Assembly: GCA_034430115.1 (NCBI GenBank)
Contig: DAOUFG010000126.1
Span: 9,255 to 73,254, forward strand
DNA from: CAIXPS01 sp034430115
GTDB lineage: Bacteria; Chloroflexota; Anaerolineae; J036; Brachytrichaceae
Length of the DNA stretch: 64,000 nucleotides
Direction of reading: 5' to 3'
The notes beneath the pieces were generated by a model. That model ran no database searches. It was given only the letters and a program-made list of their open reading frames with translations, and was not told the DNA's origin. Shown one piece after another: positions 1-7,187 of the stretch; the stretch's first letter is position 1, and each line of letters starts with the position of its first letter. Made by a program: the position numbers and the translations under genes.

Positions 1-619
1 GCAGAGTGATTAATCTTAGATCGCCATATAATCGCTCAACGGCATCAAGCCCGAATATGCGCCTGACTAGCCCCCCCAGTTGTTTGTTGTATTGATCCGG
101 ACTTGATAGTGCATCGAGTTGTTCGGCATCGAAACAACATAGAGGGATAACATCGGGTGATATGTGATCATTAATCCAGGTCTGGTAATGGCTAGGCTCG
201 ATATCTGGCTGAGATCCATTGCACAAAACGTGCAACGTTTCCTGTTCACCTACACCCCTGGGTTTCCAAGTTCTTTCTACGGATATTTCCACCTTTTCAC
301 CTGAACGTACATATTCAAATTGCAGACGTATTGATGCGTCAGATAGGGCTGAAGATGGTCCGTTCACAGAAGATCGATGGACTAAACTATGAAGTAACTC
401 CTCGTATGGCTGCCCATTCTCTAATTCCAGAGGGCTTTGTGAACCATGTAGCGCCAAGGCAATGGCTCTAAATAAGGTGCTTTTCCCCGCACCGTTGTGG
501 CCATTAATCACCATTATTGAACGGGCAGTTGGCGCGGAAGAAATAATAGGTGTCAGATCAAAAGAGTGTTCTCCTTTGAACACACCCACATTGTGCAAGG
601 TGATGTTGGTGATCTTCAT
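1..619 (-). CDS. dndD: DndD, DNA phosphorothioation ATPase (N-terminal part, runs off the window)
   Basis: The frame stays open from an ATG at 619 to the left edge, so only the first 206 residues are seen. Residues 40-48 form a Walker A loop (GHNGAGKST), preceded by an SMC/Rad50-like start (MKITNITLHNVGVF). CCFDAEQ at 161-167 matches the FDGEQ-type motif that follows the first ATPase lobe in DndD. DndD is known as the SMC-like ATPase that works with DndC and DndE to replace a non-bridging backbone oxygen of DNA with sulfur. The start overlaps the dndC stop by 4 bp (ATGA), so translation is probably coupled. The coiled coil, the C-terminal lobe and any dndE would lie outside the window. Base composition is visibly more AT-rich than the genes after 4 kb. 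Confidence 0.88.
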   Translation of the reverse strand, partial: MKITNITLHNVGVFKGEHSFDLTPIISSAPTARSIMVINGHNGAGKSTLFRAIALALHGSQSPLELENGQPYEELLHSLVHRSSVNGPSSALSDASIRLQFEYVRSGEKVEISVERTWKPRGVGEQETLHVLCNGSQPDIEPSHYQTWINDHISPDVIPLCCFDAEQLDALSSPDQYNKQLGGLVRRIFGLDAVERLYGDLRLITL

Positions 620-2046
620 TGTTCTAATAATGAGAACTGATGATGTTCAGACAAAATTTCATCTTCCGATCGCCATTCTTGGTGGAGAATAGTCTCTAGT
701 TCTTTAAGCGTCCCTGATCGTTGTGTCGCTATATCTCGGCGCTTTTCCACCTCGAGCATTTTGGCGATCATACTGAAAGGGACACCATACTCTTCGCAGA
801 CGTTTGACAGCAGCACTTTGTGGCTGGCATCGAGTAGTAGATCGTCATCATGTAACCAATCCAAATCGAACCCATTCACTTCATGGAATATCTGTGGCAC
901 AGAGTCTTCCCAATCCTCACGTTCTGTTCGCCATATGTGGCGAATGAGATGTAATTCACTACCACCTATGAGCGTCATAGATGAATCAGGGCCTTGGCTC
1001 CTTATCTTTTTTTGCGCAAGGAGTACCTGTTTCAGCATTTGTTTGCTGATATCAAGTTTGTATGTTCGGGCCGCTGGTGTGCCGTCACGCTTAAGAACAA
1101 CACGCCCATCCCTACCACGGATGTCACGAAATTCTCTCTTCCTGTCAGGATCTGTTGTGGTATTCAACCACTCGCGGAATTCCAGGAGTGGCTCCATCCA
1201 TTCCTCACCATGATCTATCATGGCTTCCATAGATGTATCACGTTTTGCTACTGTACAAACCCAGCAACCAAAGCGACTATTTCCACAGGACGGAGTGGTT
1301 GTATCTATAACGAGTGGGCATTCGCCAGCGTTAGCGCTCCGGTAAAGGGCGGCAAGGTCACGATTATTATTACCCCAGGGTGATGGCACCTGTAGTAGGT
1401 ATGTCCACACATCATCTGTAGAAAAATCTGCTATTGGAGCATAGACATATGCACCTGGTAAGGTTGAGTGGTGTCTCAGTAGATGTCCTTTCACCTGGTA
1501 GGTGCTCATGAGTTGCATGCGAGTCGCACTTTCAGATTTACGCGTGCCAAGCACCATGATTACTTCACCATGCTGCGTCACTTTTTCTTGTATGAACCGA
1601 TTGACAGGATTTATTTTCAACCGATCTGTGCACCAGCGAAATCTTGTTGTAGGTGCAGGGTAGCCACGTCCGATGAGGTTAACCCAAAAACTGTCATTTA
1701 TGGTGGGCGTTACCTTCTGCACTTTAAAAGGCATTCCATTGCTTTCTGCGGCCACCTTGATACGATTTAGTGTGCCATCTATATAGTCAACAATTACCGG
1801 CGTCTCAACCTTTGTATCAGACGCGACAACATATACAGTCTTCTGTCGTTCTTCAAGTGGCAGTTTTTCGAGTGCTTTCCACACAAGCTGCAATATTGTC
1901 GTGGAGTCTTTGCCGCCACTGTACCCAATTACTAGTGGTTGTGGATAACGCCGGTAAATATCACGAATCTCATCATATAGACTCTCCAGCGTTCGTGAAT
2001 CAAAAAACGATGTCTCTTTAGGTGCCCCTGGATTCTGACTCGTCAT
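616..2046 (-). CDS. dndC: DndC, phosphorothioation protein with PAPS-reductase-like domain
   Basis: This 476-residue protein carries a PP-loop SGGKDST at 43-49 and the PAPS-reductase-like stretch ASDTKVETP near 75-83. A C-terminal cysteine cluster (C243, C254, C261, C264, in SCGNSRFGCWVC) fits the 4Fe-4S ligands expected for DndC. In the Dnd pathway DndC uses ATP and sulfur delivered by a cysteine desulfurase (DndA or IscS) to activate the DNA backbone for sulfur insertion. The ATG at 2046 has a GAGG ribosome site about 7 nt upstream and lies inside the end of dndB (29-bp overlap). The stop overlaps the dndD start. Length and motifs are normal for the family and no break is seen. No dndA is present in the window. 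Confidence 0.93.
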   Translation of the reverse strand: MTSQNPGAPKETSFFDSRTLESLYDEIRDIYRRYPQPLVIGYSGGKDSTTILQLVWKALEKLPLEERQKTVYVVASDTKVETPVIVDYIDGTLNRIKVAAESNGMPFKVQKVTPTINDSFWVNLIGRGYPAPTTRFRWCTDRLKINPVNRFIQEKVTQHGEVIMVLGTRKSESATRMQLMSTYQVKGHLLRHHSTLPGAYVYAPIADFSTDDVWTYLLQVPSPWGNNNRDLAALYRSANAGECPLVIDTTTPSCGNSRFGCWVCTVAKRDTSMEAMIDHGEEWMEPLLEFREWLNTTTDPDRKREFRDIRGRDGRVVLKRDGTPAARTYKLDISKQMLKQVLLAQKKIRSQGPDSSMTLIGGSELHLIRHIWRTEREDWEDSVPQIFHEVNGFDLDWLHDDDLLLDASHKVLLSNVCEEYGVPFSMIAKMLEVEKRRDIATQRSGTLKELETILHQEWRSEDEILSEHHQFSLLEQ

Positions 2047-3118
2047 TCATTACCCTCACAGATGTTTTGTTCACATTTATACCCAAATGTTCCATTAGGT
2101 ATGTCGCTGTAAGTCGGACATTTTGCCTTGCTTTACTCATTTGTCCGTCTAGCATTGCTTTGCCTTCCCATTCGTGGTTAGTGCGTCGCCAATCGAGCCG
2201 TTTCAATTTTTGCAGACGTGTTTGCCAGTCTTTAGGTCTTTGTTCAAGTAACGCTTGTCCAGCAATACCAATAGCGTGTAGGACAACAGTATGTGCATGA
2301 ACAAACTGCTGTCGCAATTCGGCAGCGCTCACTTTTCGCTCTACGGCCAATTGCCATTCAGGCATTGCTTTACCTAGTGCGACCCAAAACTGATACGCAA
2401 GTTTGCCCTCGTTTTTACTGACCGTGCACCCTTTGTGTTTATTAAGCAATGAGCCTGTGGCTTCGTAAATGCCGTTGAGTGTGAAAAGTTTTATCGAACG
2501 ATTTGAGATGGTTGTTTTTTCCATCTCAACCATACCTTTGAAGTAAGGTACATTCGAGGCTAGTTCACAAGCCAACCTAGCTAGTGGGTCCCGATAATCA
2601 TAAAGGATTCCTAATGACTTCGTGGGCCGAACAGCATGTTTGTTTAGGTCTGCGAACAGTTGTTGTGTTCTTCTAAGCCCAACATCTGTATAAAAGACAA
2701 CGGCAATCATCTCTGCGCTCAAGTCAGGTTGTATTTCAAGGGCTCTTTCAATAGCGGCTCGCCTATGTTGTCCATCATTGATGATGAACCTGGCTGTCAT
2801 AGGAACAAATAAATGGCCGATGCCGGAGCTATCTCTAGCATCCGATACAGGCTGGAATGTCACCTCACTATCAATCGAGACCGTAATTGCTGAGAATACG
2901 TAGTCGCTGCGGTTCTCCAGAATGTAACGCGTGATTTCGGGGATGCGGGCAAGGTTCAACTGACGTTGTGCGCGTAGCTCAGCAGGAATACTCGCCTCAT
3001 CAAATACGAACAACTTGGGTAACAAGCTCAATGGACACATCGCAACATAGTATTCAGACCCCGCTTGCATGCCGCGTAAAGCGGGAAAGGTGTATCCATA
3101 TCCATAACCAGATGACAT
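2018..3118 (-). CDS. dndB: DndB, DGQHR-domain protein of the phosphorothioation cluster
   Basis: This 366-residue protein has the defining DGQHRRAAI motif at 115-123. It is the first gene of an overlapping dndB-dndC-dndD unit. DndB homologues are reported as negative regulators that limit dnd expression and affect modification frequency; their exact biochemistry is less settled than that of DndC or DndD. The ATG at 3118 is preceded by AAAAGG about 8 nt upstream. Upstream lie two direct repeats (see 3168-3197) that could be its operator. The protein could also be named a DGQHR-domain protein only, but the neighbours make DndB the best call. Confidence 0.9.
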   Translation of the reverse strand: MSSGYGYGYTFPALRGMQAGSEYYVAMCPLSLLPKLFVFDEASIPAELRAQRQLNLARIPEITRYILENRSDYVFSAITVSIDSEVTFQPVSDARDSSGIGHLFVPMTARFIINDGQHRRAAIERALEIQPDLSAEMIAVVFYTDVGLRRTQQLFADLNKHAVRPTKSLGILYDYRDPLARLACELASNVPYFKGMVEMEKTTISNRSIKLFTLNGIYEATGSLLNKHKGCTVSKNEGKLAYQFWVALGKAMPEWQLAVERKVSAAELRQQFVHAHTVVLHAIGIAGQALLEQRPKDWQTRLQKLKRLDWRRTNHEWEGKAMLDGQMSKARQNVRLTATYLMEHLGINVNKTSVRVMNDESESRGT

Positions 3119-3167
3119 GCCTAACCTTTTGAAAATATAACTTGTAGTGTGTGTGCACTCTTAATTC

Positions 3168-3197
3168 TGGAAGTATGTTTTCTGCAAATGGAAGTAT
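3168..3197 (-). promoter_or_regulatory. Candidate dndB operator: two direct repeats 21 bp apart
   Basis: TGGAAGTAT occurs at 3168-3176 and again at 3189-3197, on one face of the helix (21 bp, two turns). Closer to dndB, read on the minus strand, is a TTATAT-like -10 about 25 bp before the start codon. DndB or another repressor could bind here. The function is inferred from position only. Confidence 0.35.
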
Positions 3198-3540
3198 ATA
3201 TCAGTCTATTGAGCTATATGCCGTAAAAAGATGTATTAGAAGTCATTTTTTAAAGTCCGTCTGAACAAGATCACGATACACACCATGATCTCATTTTTGA
3301 GATGATTTCCGCCTGACTTAAGCATCACAACTTCCACAATATCTAGTACATGTGGATCCGTATGACTTCTGCTGTTCGATGCGGGAGCTTTAGTATTTCT
3401 TCACCAACCAAAGGTAGACAAGTTGCACGCAAGCGCCCTCGCGGCTGATAATGTCGACATGCGATGCGGTGGCACATATGTGAGAGTACTGTGTTAGGTA
3501 ACTAGGAGAGCCATATAGAATAGCTACAGCGAGGTATGAA
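3198..3540. other. AT-rich divergent intergenic region without a recognisable gene
   Basis: The space between dndB (minus) and the nucleotidyltransferase gene (plus) is AT-rich. It holds a small hairpin at 3288-3303 (ATCTCA, 4-nt loop, TGAGAT) and, at 3531-3534, the GAGG ribosome site of the next gene. No conserved coding frame or RNA was seen. Confidence 0.4.
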
Positions 3541-3927
3541 ATGCCCACTGCGCTACAACTAACACCTGCTGAAAGGCAATCATATATTGAAGGGATTCGC
3601 CATCGGACAGATCTCCTCAACAAACCACTTACCCCGGAGGAGGCATCGGCACGTGAACAATTGCTGGCGCGTGTGAGACTCGCCGCAGCAGAGATCAGGG
3701 CACGCTTTGGCGTCAAACGTATCATCCTCTTCGGCTCGTTAGCGCATGGGGCCTGGTCCTGGTTCTCCTCAGATTCTGATGTTAACCTGGCCGTCGAGGG
3801 CCTTGAGGGGCAAGCATACTGGGAAACGTGGCAAATCATCGATGATCGGAGGATCGACCTCGTGGATGTTGCGACTGCAAGTCCCTCGCTTAGGCAAGCC
3901 ATTGAACATCATGGGGTCAGTTTGTGA
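3541..3927 (+). CDS. MNT-type nucleotidyltransferase domain protein, probably catalytically altered
   Basis: This 128-residue protein has a nucleotidyltransferase core: the helix before the sheet at 40-57, then VKRIILFGSLAHG at 58-70 and a DSDVNLAV block at 78-85. In the family the second catalytic aspartate of the D-x-D pair normally sits where N82 is, so the enzyme may be inactive. The spacing between GS and the acidic pair is also 2-3 residues longer than usual. Such proteins are typically antitoxins paired with a HEPN protein or another small partner. Here the partner frame at 3924 is only 23 codons long, so the module looks decayed. It has GAGG 6 nt before the ATG. It is divergent from dndB, at the edge of the AT-rich island. 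Confidence 0.7.
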   Translation: MPTALQLTPAERQSYIEGIRHRTDLLNKPLTPEEASAREQLLARVRLAAAEIRARFGVKRIILFGSLAHGAWSWFSSDSDVNLAVEGLEGQAYWETWQIIDDRRIDLVDVATASPSLRQAIEHHGVSL

Positions 3928-3995
3928 ATTCAGCATTGGAACTACTCGTTGAACACATTCGTGGCGAAGTCACTGACCTGGATGTAACAATTTGA
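3924..3995 (+). pseudogene. Possible remnant of the partner gene of the nucleotidyltransferase
   Basis: A GTG start overlaps the upstream stop (GTGA), as is usual for two-gene MNT modules, and the frame encodes 23 residues (MNSALELLVEHIRGEVTDLD, then three more) before TGA. The peptide looks like the first helix of a small partner protein. Immediately afterwards a dispersed repeat begins, so the rest may have been lost. It could also be a chance frame. Confidence 0.3.
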
Positions 3996-4010
3996 TTGAG
4001 GGAACGTATC

Positions 4011-4079
4011 AACCGCCGATGAACGCAGATGCACGCCGATTCCGTATCTGTGTTCATCCGTGTTCATCTGTGGTTCATT
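4011..4079. repeat. Dispersed inverted repeat, family A (copy 1)
   Basis: AACCGCCGATGAACGCAGAT at 4011-4030 is complementary, with mismatches, to a segment ending in TTCATCTGTGGTT near 4079. The same words recur at about 5045-5200, 10399-10452 and 40890-41080. The copy sits just before the LRR gene. Confidence 0.6.
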
Positions 4080-4105
4080 CCGCACTGACAGTTTATGATC
4101 CTGGT

Positions 4106-5035
4106 ATGTATCACCAACACACGTCCACCCTGCGCGGCCCGACCCTGCGCGATGCCCTCGCCGCCGGCGAGGACCTGTCGTCACTGCACCACGCCAACCT
4201 GGATAGCTGCGGCCTCACCACATTCCCCACCGGCGTCCTGAAGCTCGCCCATCTATCCACGCTCAGCCTGTACGATAACCAGCTTGCCAGCGTCCCAAAC
4301 GAGATCGGCCAGTTGCGACACCTGCACACACTGAACATCTCCCAGAACCGGCTCGCTACCCTCCCCGATAGTATCGGCGCGCTGGACCAACTCGAGATGC
4401 TCGACGTGGGCCACAACACCCTCACCACTTTGCCGGGCTCCATCGGCGAACTGCGCAACCTGGCCTTCCTCTATGCCAGCAACAACCAGCTCAGCAGCTT
4501 GCCCGACGCTATGCGCAACCTGGGCCAGTTGCGCTACCTGAACCTCACCGATAACCTCTTCCACGAGTTGCCTGCCTGGATTGGCCAGCTCAGCAGCCTG
4601 GTCGAGCTGCGCGTCTATAACAACGCGCTCACCACGCTGCCGGGCGAGGTCGGCGAACTGGCGCACCTGGTGGAGCTGCACGCGAACAAGAACCGCATCA
4701 CGGCCCTGCCCGAGACGATTGGGCGGCTGACCTCGCTGCGCACACTCGTCTTGCAATCCAACCGGCTGACTGCGCTGCCCGAGTCGATCGAGGCGTTGGG
4801 GCACCTGGCCGAATTGGACCTGCGCTTTAACGCCCTCGCCGCGCTGCCACCCAGCTTCACCCAGTTGCAGGCGCTGGAATATCTGGACCTGCGCGCCAAC
4901 GCGCTCACCGCCCTGCCGGAGGACCTTCATTTGCTGACCCACTTGCGCAAGCTGGACCTGCGCTGGAACCGGCTCACGACCTTCCCGCGTTGCCTGGAGG
5001 TGCTGGCCAGGCGTGGTTGCATTGTGTATACGTAG
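4106..5035 (+). CDS. Leucine-rich-repeat protein
   Basis: This 309-residue protein consists almost entirely of about ten 23-residue leucine-rich repeats of the form LxxLxxLxLxxNxLxxLPxxIGxL, as in bacterial LRR and ROCO-type proteins. No signal peptide, membrane segment or catalytic domain is visible, so it is probably a cytoplasmic binding scaffold. The ATG at 4106 was chosen because the upstream extension in the same frame (from 3992) would translate the dispersed repeat. The protein ends directly after the last repeat, before a second copy of the same intergenic repeat. LRR sequences also occur next to kinases or GTPases in larger proteins; none is attached here. The partner is unknown. 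Confidence 0.8.
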   Translation: MYHQHTSTLRGPTLRDALAAGEDLSSLHHANLDSCGLTTFPTGVLKLAHLSTLSLYDNQLASVPNEIGQLRHLHTLNISQNRLATLPDSIGALDQLEMLDVGHNTLTTLPGSIGELRNLAFLYASNNQLSSLPDAMRNLGQLRYLNLTDNLFHELPAWIGQLSSLVELRVYNNALTTLPGEVGELAHLVELHANKNRITALPETIGRLTSLRTLVLQSNRLTALPESIEALGHLAELDLRFNALAALPPSFTQLQALEYLDLRANALTALPEDLHLLTHLRKLDLRWNRLTTFPRCLEVLARRGCIVYT

Positions 5036-5044
5036 AGGAGTATT

Positions 5045-5201
5045 AACCGCCGATAAACACCGATGAACGCAGATGAGGTAAAAATATCGGCGGTTCAGGT
5101 GTTCCGCTTGTCATCCCAAACGAAGTGAGGGGGCTGTGCATCACTCTTGTTCAGATATGCCGATGCCCCAGCTTTATCTGCGTTCATCTGTGGTTGATTT
5201 C
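5045..5201. repeat. Dispersed inverted repeat, family A (copy 2)
   Basis: AACCGCCGAT at 5045-5054 pairs exactly with ATCGGCGGTT at 5086-5095. A further complementary segment (TTATCTGCGTTCATCTGTGG) lies near 5174-5193. It matches the family at 4011-4079. It lies between the LRR gene and the CoA-binding gene and may act as a transcription end, but it has no clear T run. Confidence 0.6.
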
Positions 5202-5319
5202 CGCTCCGCCTTTCGACCTATGTGCGGTTCCTGCTTCCGCAACTAGGCGGGCAAGGGTGCAGTTGCTATCGTCATACCTGCTAAACAAGACGCGACCACA
5301 TCAAAGAGGAATATAGAAA

Positions 5320-5760
5320 ATGAACCAGGCTATCCAGGAGTTCGTTTCGGGCAAGCGCATCGCCGTGTTGGGCGTTTCTCGCAGTGGCAAAAAGTTTGGT
5401 AACACCATCTACACCGAACTGAAGCAACGTGGCTACCAGGTCTTCATCGTCCACCCCGAGGCGAAGGAAATTTCCGGGGAACCGTGCTATCCGAATCTGG
5501 CTTCTTTGCGGGGCCGGGTGGATGGCGTGTTGATCTGCCTCCCGCCCAGGCAGGCCGAGCAGGCGCTGCGTGAGGCGGTGAGCGCCGGCATGCAGCGCAT
5601 TTGGCTGCAACAGGGGGCGCAATCGCCGGCGGTGCTGGCCACCGCGCAAGAATTGGGGGTGGCGCCCGTCACGGGGAGGTGCATCCTGATGTATGCCCAA
5701 CCCGTTCGCTCGTTCCACCGCGTGCATCGCGTGTTCAACCAGATAATCGGCCAACTGTAA
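5320..5760 (+). CDS. CoA-binding domain protein (YccU-like)
   Basis: This 146-residue protein is one Rossmann-like CoA-binding domain. The glycine-rich turn is IAVLGVSRSGKKFGN at 14-28, followed by VFIVHPEAKEISGEPCYPNL and GVLICLPP, all typical of the YccU/CoA_binding_2 family. These small proteins bind CoA or a nucleotide; their cellular role is not established. AGAGGA lies 9 nt before the ATG. It is followed after 20 bp by a flavodoxin gene, and the two are probably one transcript. No catalytic residues are recognisable. Confidence 0.85.
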   Translation: MNQAIQEFVSGKRIAVLGVSRSGKKFGNTIYTELKQRGYQVFIVHPEAKEISGEPCYPNLASLRGRVDGVLICLPPRQAEQALREAVSAGMQRIWLQQGAQSPAVLATAQELGVAPVTGRCILMYAQPVRSFHRVHRVFNQIIGQL

Positions 5761-5780
5761 TCTGGGCGGAGGGTTTCATC

Positions 5781-6389
5781 ATGAAGGTGCTGGTTGTATA
5801 CGCTACCAACAGCGGTTCGACGGAAGAAGTGGCTCAGGCGGTTGCCGAAGAATTGGGTCGCGAAGGCGCGCAGGTGGACGTGCGGCACGTGGATGAGGTG
5901 ACGAGCCTGGAGCCCTATTCCGCCGTGGTCGTCGGCGCGCCGATGATCGTGGGCTGGCATCGTGCGGCGCTGGGGTTCATCAAGCGGCATCGGCAGGCTC
6001 TGAGCCGTTTGCCGGTAGCCTATTTCTTTACGGCCATCAGCCTGACGCACACAGGCGACCGTCATATTGACGGCGTCCCCGTCTCCGTGGATGCCGCTGT
6101 GGCGAAGGCGCCCAGTAACCCCAAGCGTTTGAGCCTGCACGAGCGCTATAGCACGGTGGCGAACTATCTGAAGCCGGCACTGAAGGCGGCGCCATCGGTC
6201 AAACCGGTGAGCGCCGCCTTCTTTGGCGGCAAGCTGGAGCTATTCCGGCTGAACCTGTTGCAGATGCTGTTTGTGATGGTGGTCATCCGCGCTCAGCCGG
6301 GCGACTACCGCGATTGGGCATTCATCCGCGATTGGGCGACCCAGGTGCGCGCGGCGTTACTGCCGGCAGTTGAAAGTCGAGTCGCCTGA
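5781..6389 (+). CDS. Flavodoxin-domain protein (HemG-like)
   Basis: This protein of about 202 residues starts MKVLVVYATNSGSTEEVAQA, the FMN phosphate-binding loop of flavodoxins. The VVVGAPMIVGWHR region near 50-65 would form the second flavin loop. The C-terminal part (FFGGKLELFRLNLLQMLF) resembles flavodoxin-type protoporphyrinogen oxidase (HemG) and related menaquinone-dependent proteins. It probably carries electrons through FMN; assignment to haem synthesis is not supported by neighbours. The ATG at 5781 follows GGAGGG closely. A terminator-like hairpin follows at 6446. Confidence 0.75.
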   Translation: MKVLVVYATNSGSTEEVAQAVAEELGREGAQVDVRHVDEVTSLEPYSAVVVGAPMIVGWHRAALGFIKRHRQALSRLPVAYFFTAISLTHTGDRHIDGVPVSVDAAVAKAPSNPKRLSLHERYSTVANYLKPALKAAPSVKPVSAAFFGGKLELFRLNLLQMLFVMVVIRAQPGDYRDWAFIRDWATQVRAALLPAVESRVA

Positions 6390-6445
6390 ACCCGCTCGCT
6401 TGCATGGCCATGGTTCATGGCATTTTGAGTAACCCGTAAAGCTAA

Positions 6446-6478
6446 AGGTCTTTAGGGCCTGGCAAACCCTAAAGATCT
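6446..6478 (+). terminator. Hairpin after the flavodoxin gene
   Basis: AGGTCTTTAGGG at 6446-6457 pairs with CCCTAAAGATCT at 6467-6478 (12 bp, one G-T pair, 9-nt loop). There is no long T run afterwards, so intrinsic termination is possible but not certain. Confidence 0.5.
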
Positions 6479-6602
6479 TCCCCTATGCGATCCCCCTTTC
6501 TTATTTCATATTTTCCCTCTTGCCTCACCGTGACCGACCGCGAATGCTGTGCTGGCGAGTTCGCATCTTTTGGGGATCAGCATAGATTTGCGTTATCATT
6601 AT

Positions 6603-6627
6603 ATGTATATACATTAGTATAATACTA
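6603..6627 (+). promoter_or_regulatory. Two palindromes over a candidate -10 box
   Basis: ATGTATATACAT (6603-6614) is a perfect palindrome. TAGTATAATACTA (6615-6627) is a second one around a single central base and contains TATAAT at 6618-6623. No convincing -35 is spaced 16-18 bp upstream. The arrangement suggests a repressor or activator site controlling the gene at 6669. Confidence 0.45.
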
Positions 6628-6668
6628 CCTTGTTGCGAGATGGAACCAAATTGAAGGAGCAGATCGTC

Positions 6669-7091
6669 ATGCAGACTGAGGAAAATAAGGCAATCGTTCG
6701 CCGTTTTTTCGAGGAAGTGTTAAATGAGGGCAAGCTCACAGTCGTGGATGAGATATTTTCGTCGGATTTCGGCGGGGACGGCCTCGTCAGTCATGGCCCC
6801 CGTTCCGGCTTAGAAAATGCCAAAAGGGCGGCTATGGCATTTCGTAGCGCGTTCCCCGACATTCATTTCACTGTGAAAGAGATGATTGCAGAAGGTGACA
6901 GAGTGGTCGTGCGTGTCGTATTTAATGGGACACATCGGGGGGAATTTATGGGCATCCCTGCCACCGGAAAATCCGTCGTGGTGGGTGGCGTGGAACTCGC
7001 GCGCCTGACGGATGGGAAAATCGTCGAAGAGGGCTGGCACTTCATGGATGAACTGGGGTTACTGAGGCAACTTGGTGTTTTGCATCATTAG
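6669..7091 (+). CDS. SnoaL-like / ester-cyclase-family protein
   Basis: This 140-residue protein has the cone-shaped alpha+beta-barrel pattern of the SnoaL/NTF2-like family: ENKAIVRRFFEEVLNEGKLTVVDEIF at the start, FRSAFPDIHFTVKEMIAEGDRVVVRVVFNGTH in the middle, and DGKIVEEGWHFMD near the end. Members include polyketide cyclases and many proteins of unknown function, so no substrate can be named. The ATG at 6669 has AAGGAG 9 nt upstream, which is why it is preferred over upstream starts. It appears to be a single gene with its own palindrome-rich promoter. Confidence 0.8.
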   Translation: MQTEENKAIVRRFFEEVLNEGKLTVVDEIFSSDFGGDGLVSHGPRSGLENAKRAAMAFRSAFPDIHFTVKEMIAEGDRVVVRVVFNGTHRGEFMGIPATGKSVVVGGVELARLTDGKIVEEGWHFMDELGLLRQLGVLHH

Positions 7092-7187
7092 CGCAGTATC
7101 TCGATCAATGCGATGATGGGGCCGTCATAGTCATACACCGGCAGAACGCTGGTGTTGATACCAACTAAACGCAAGGAGTGAACCACG

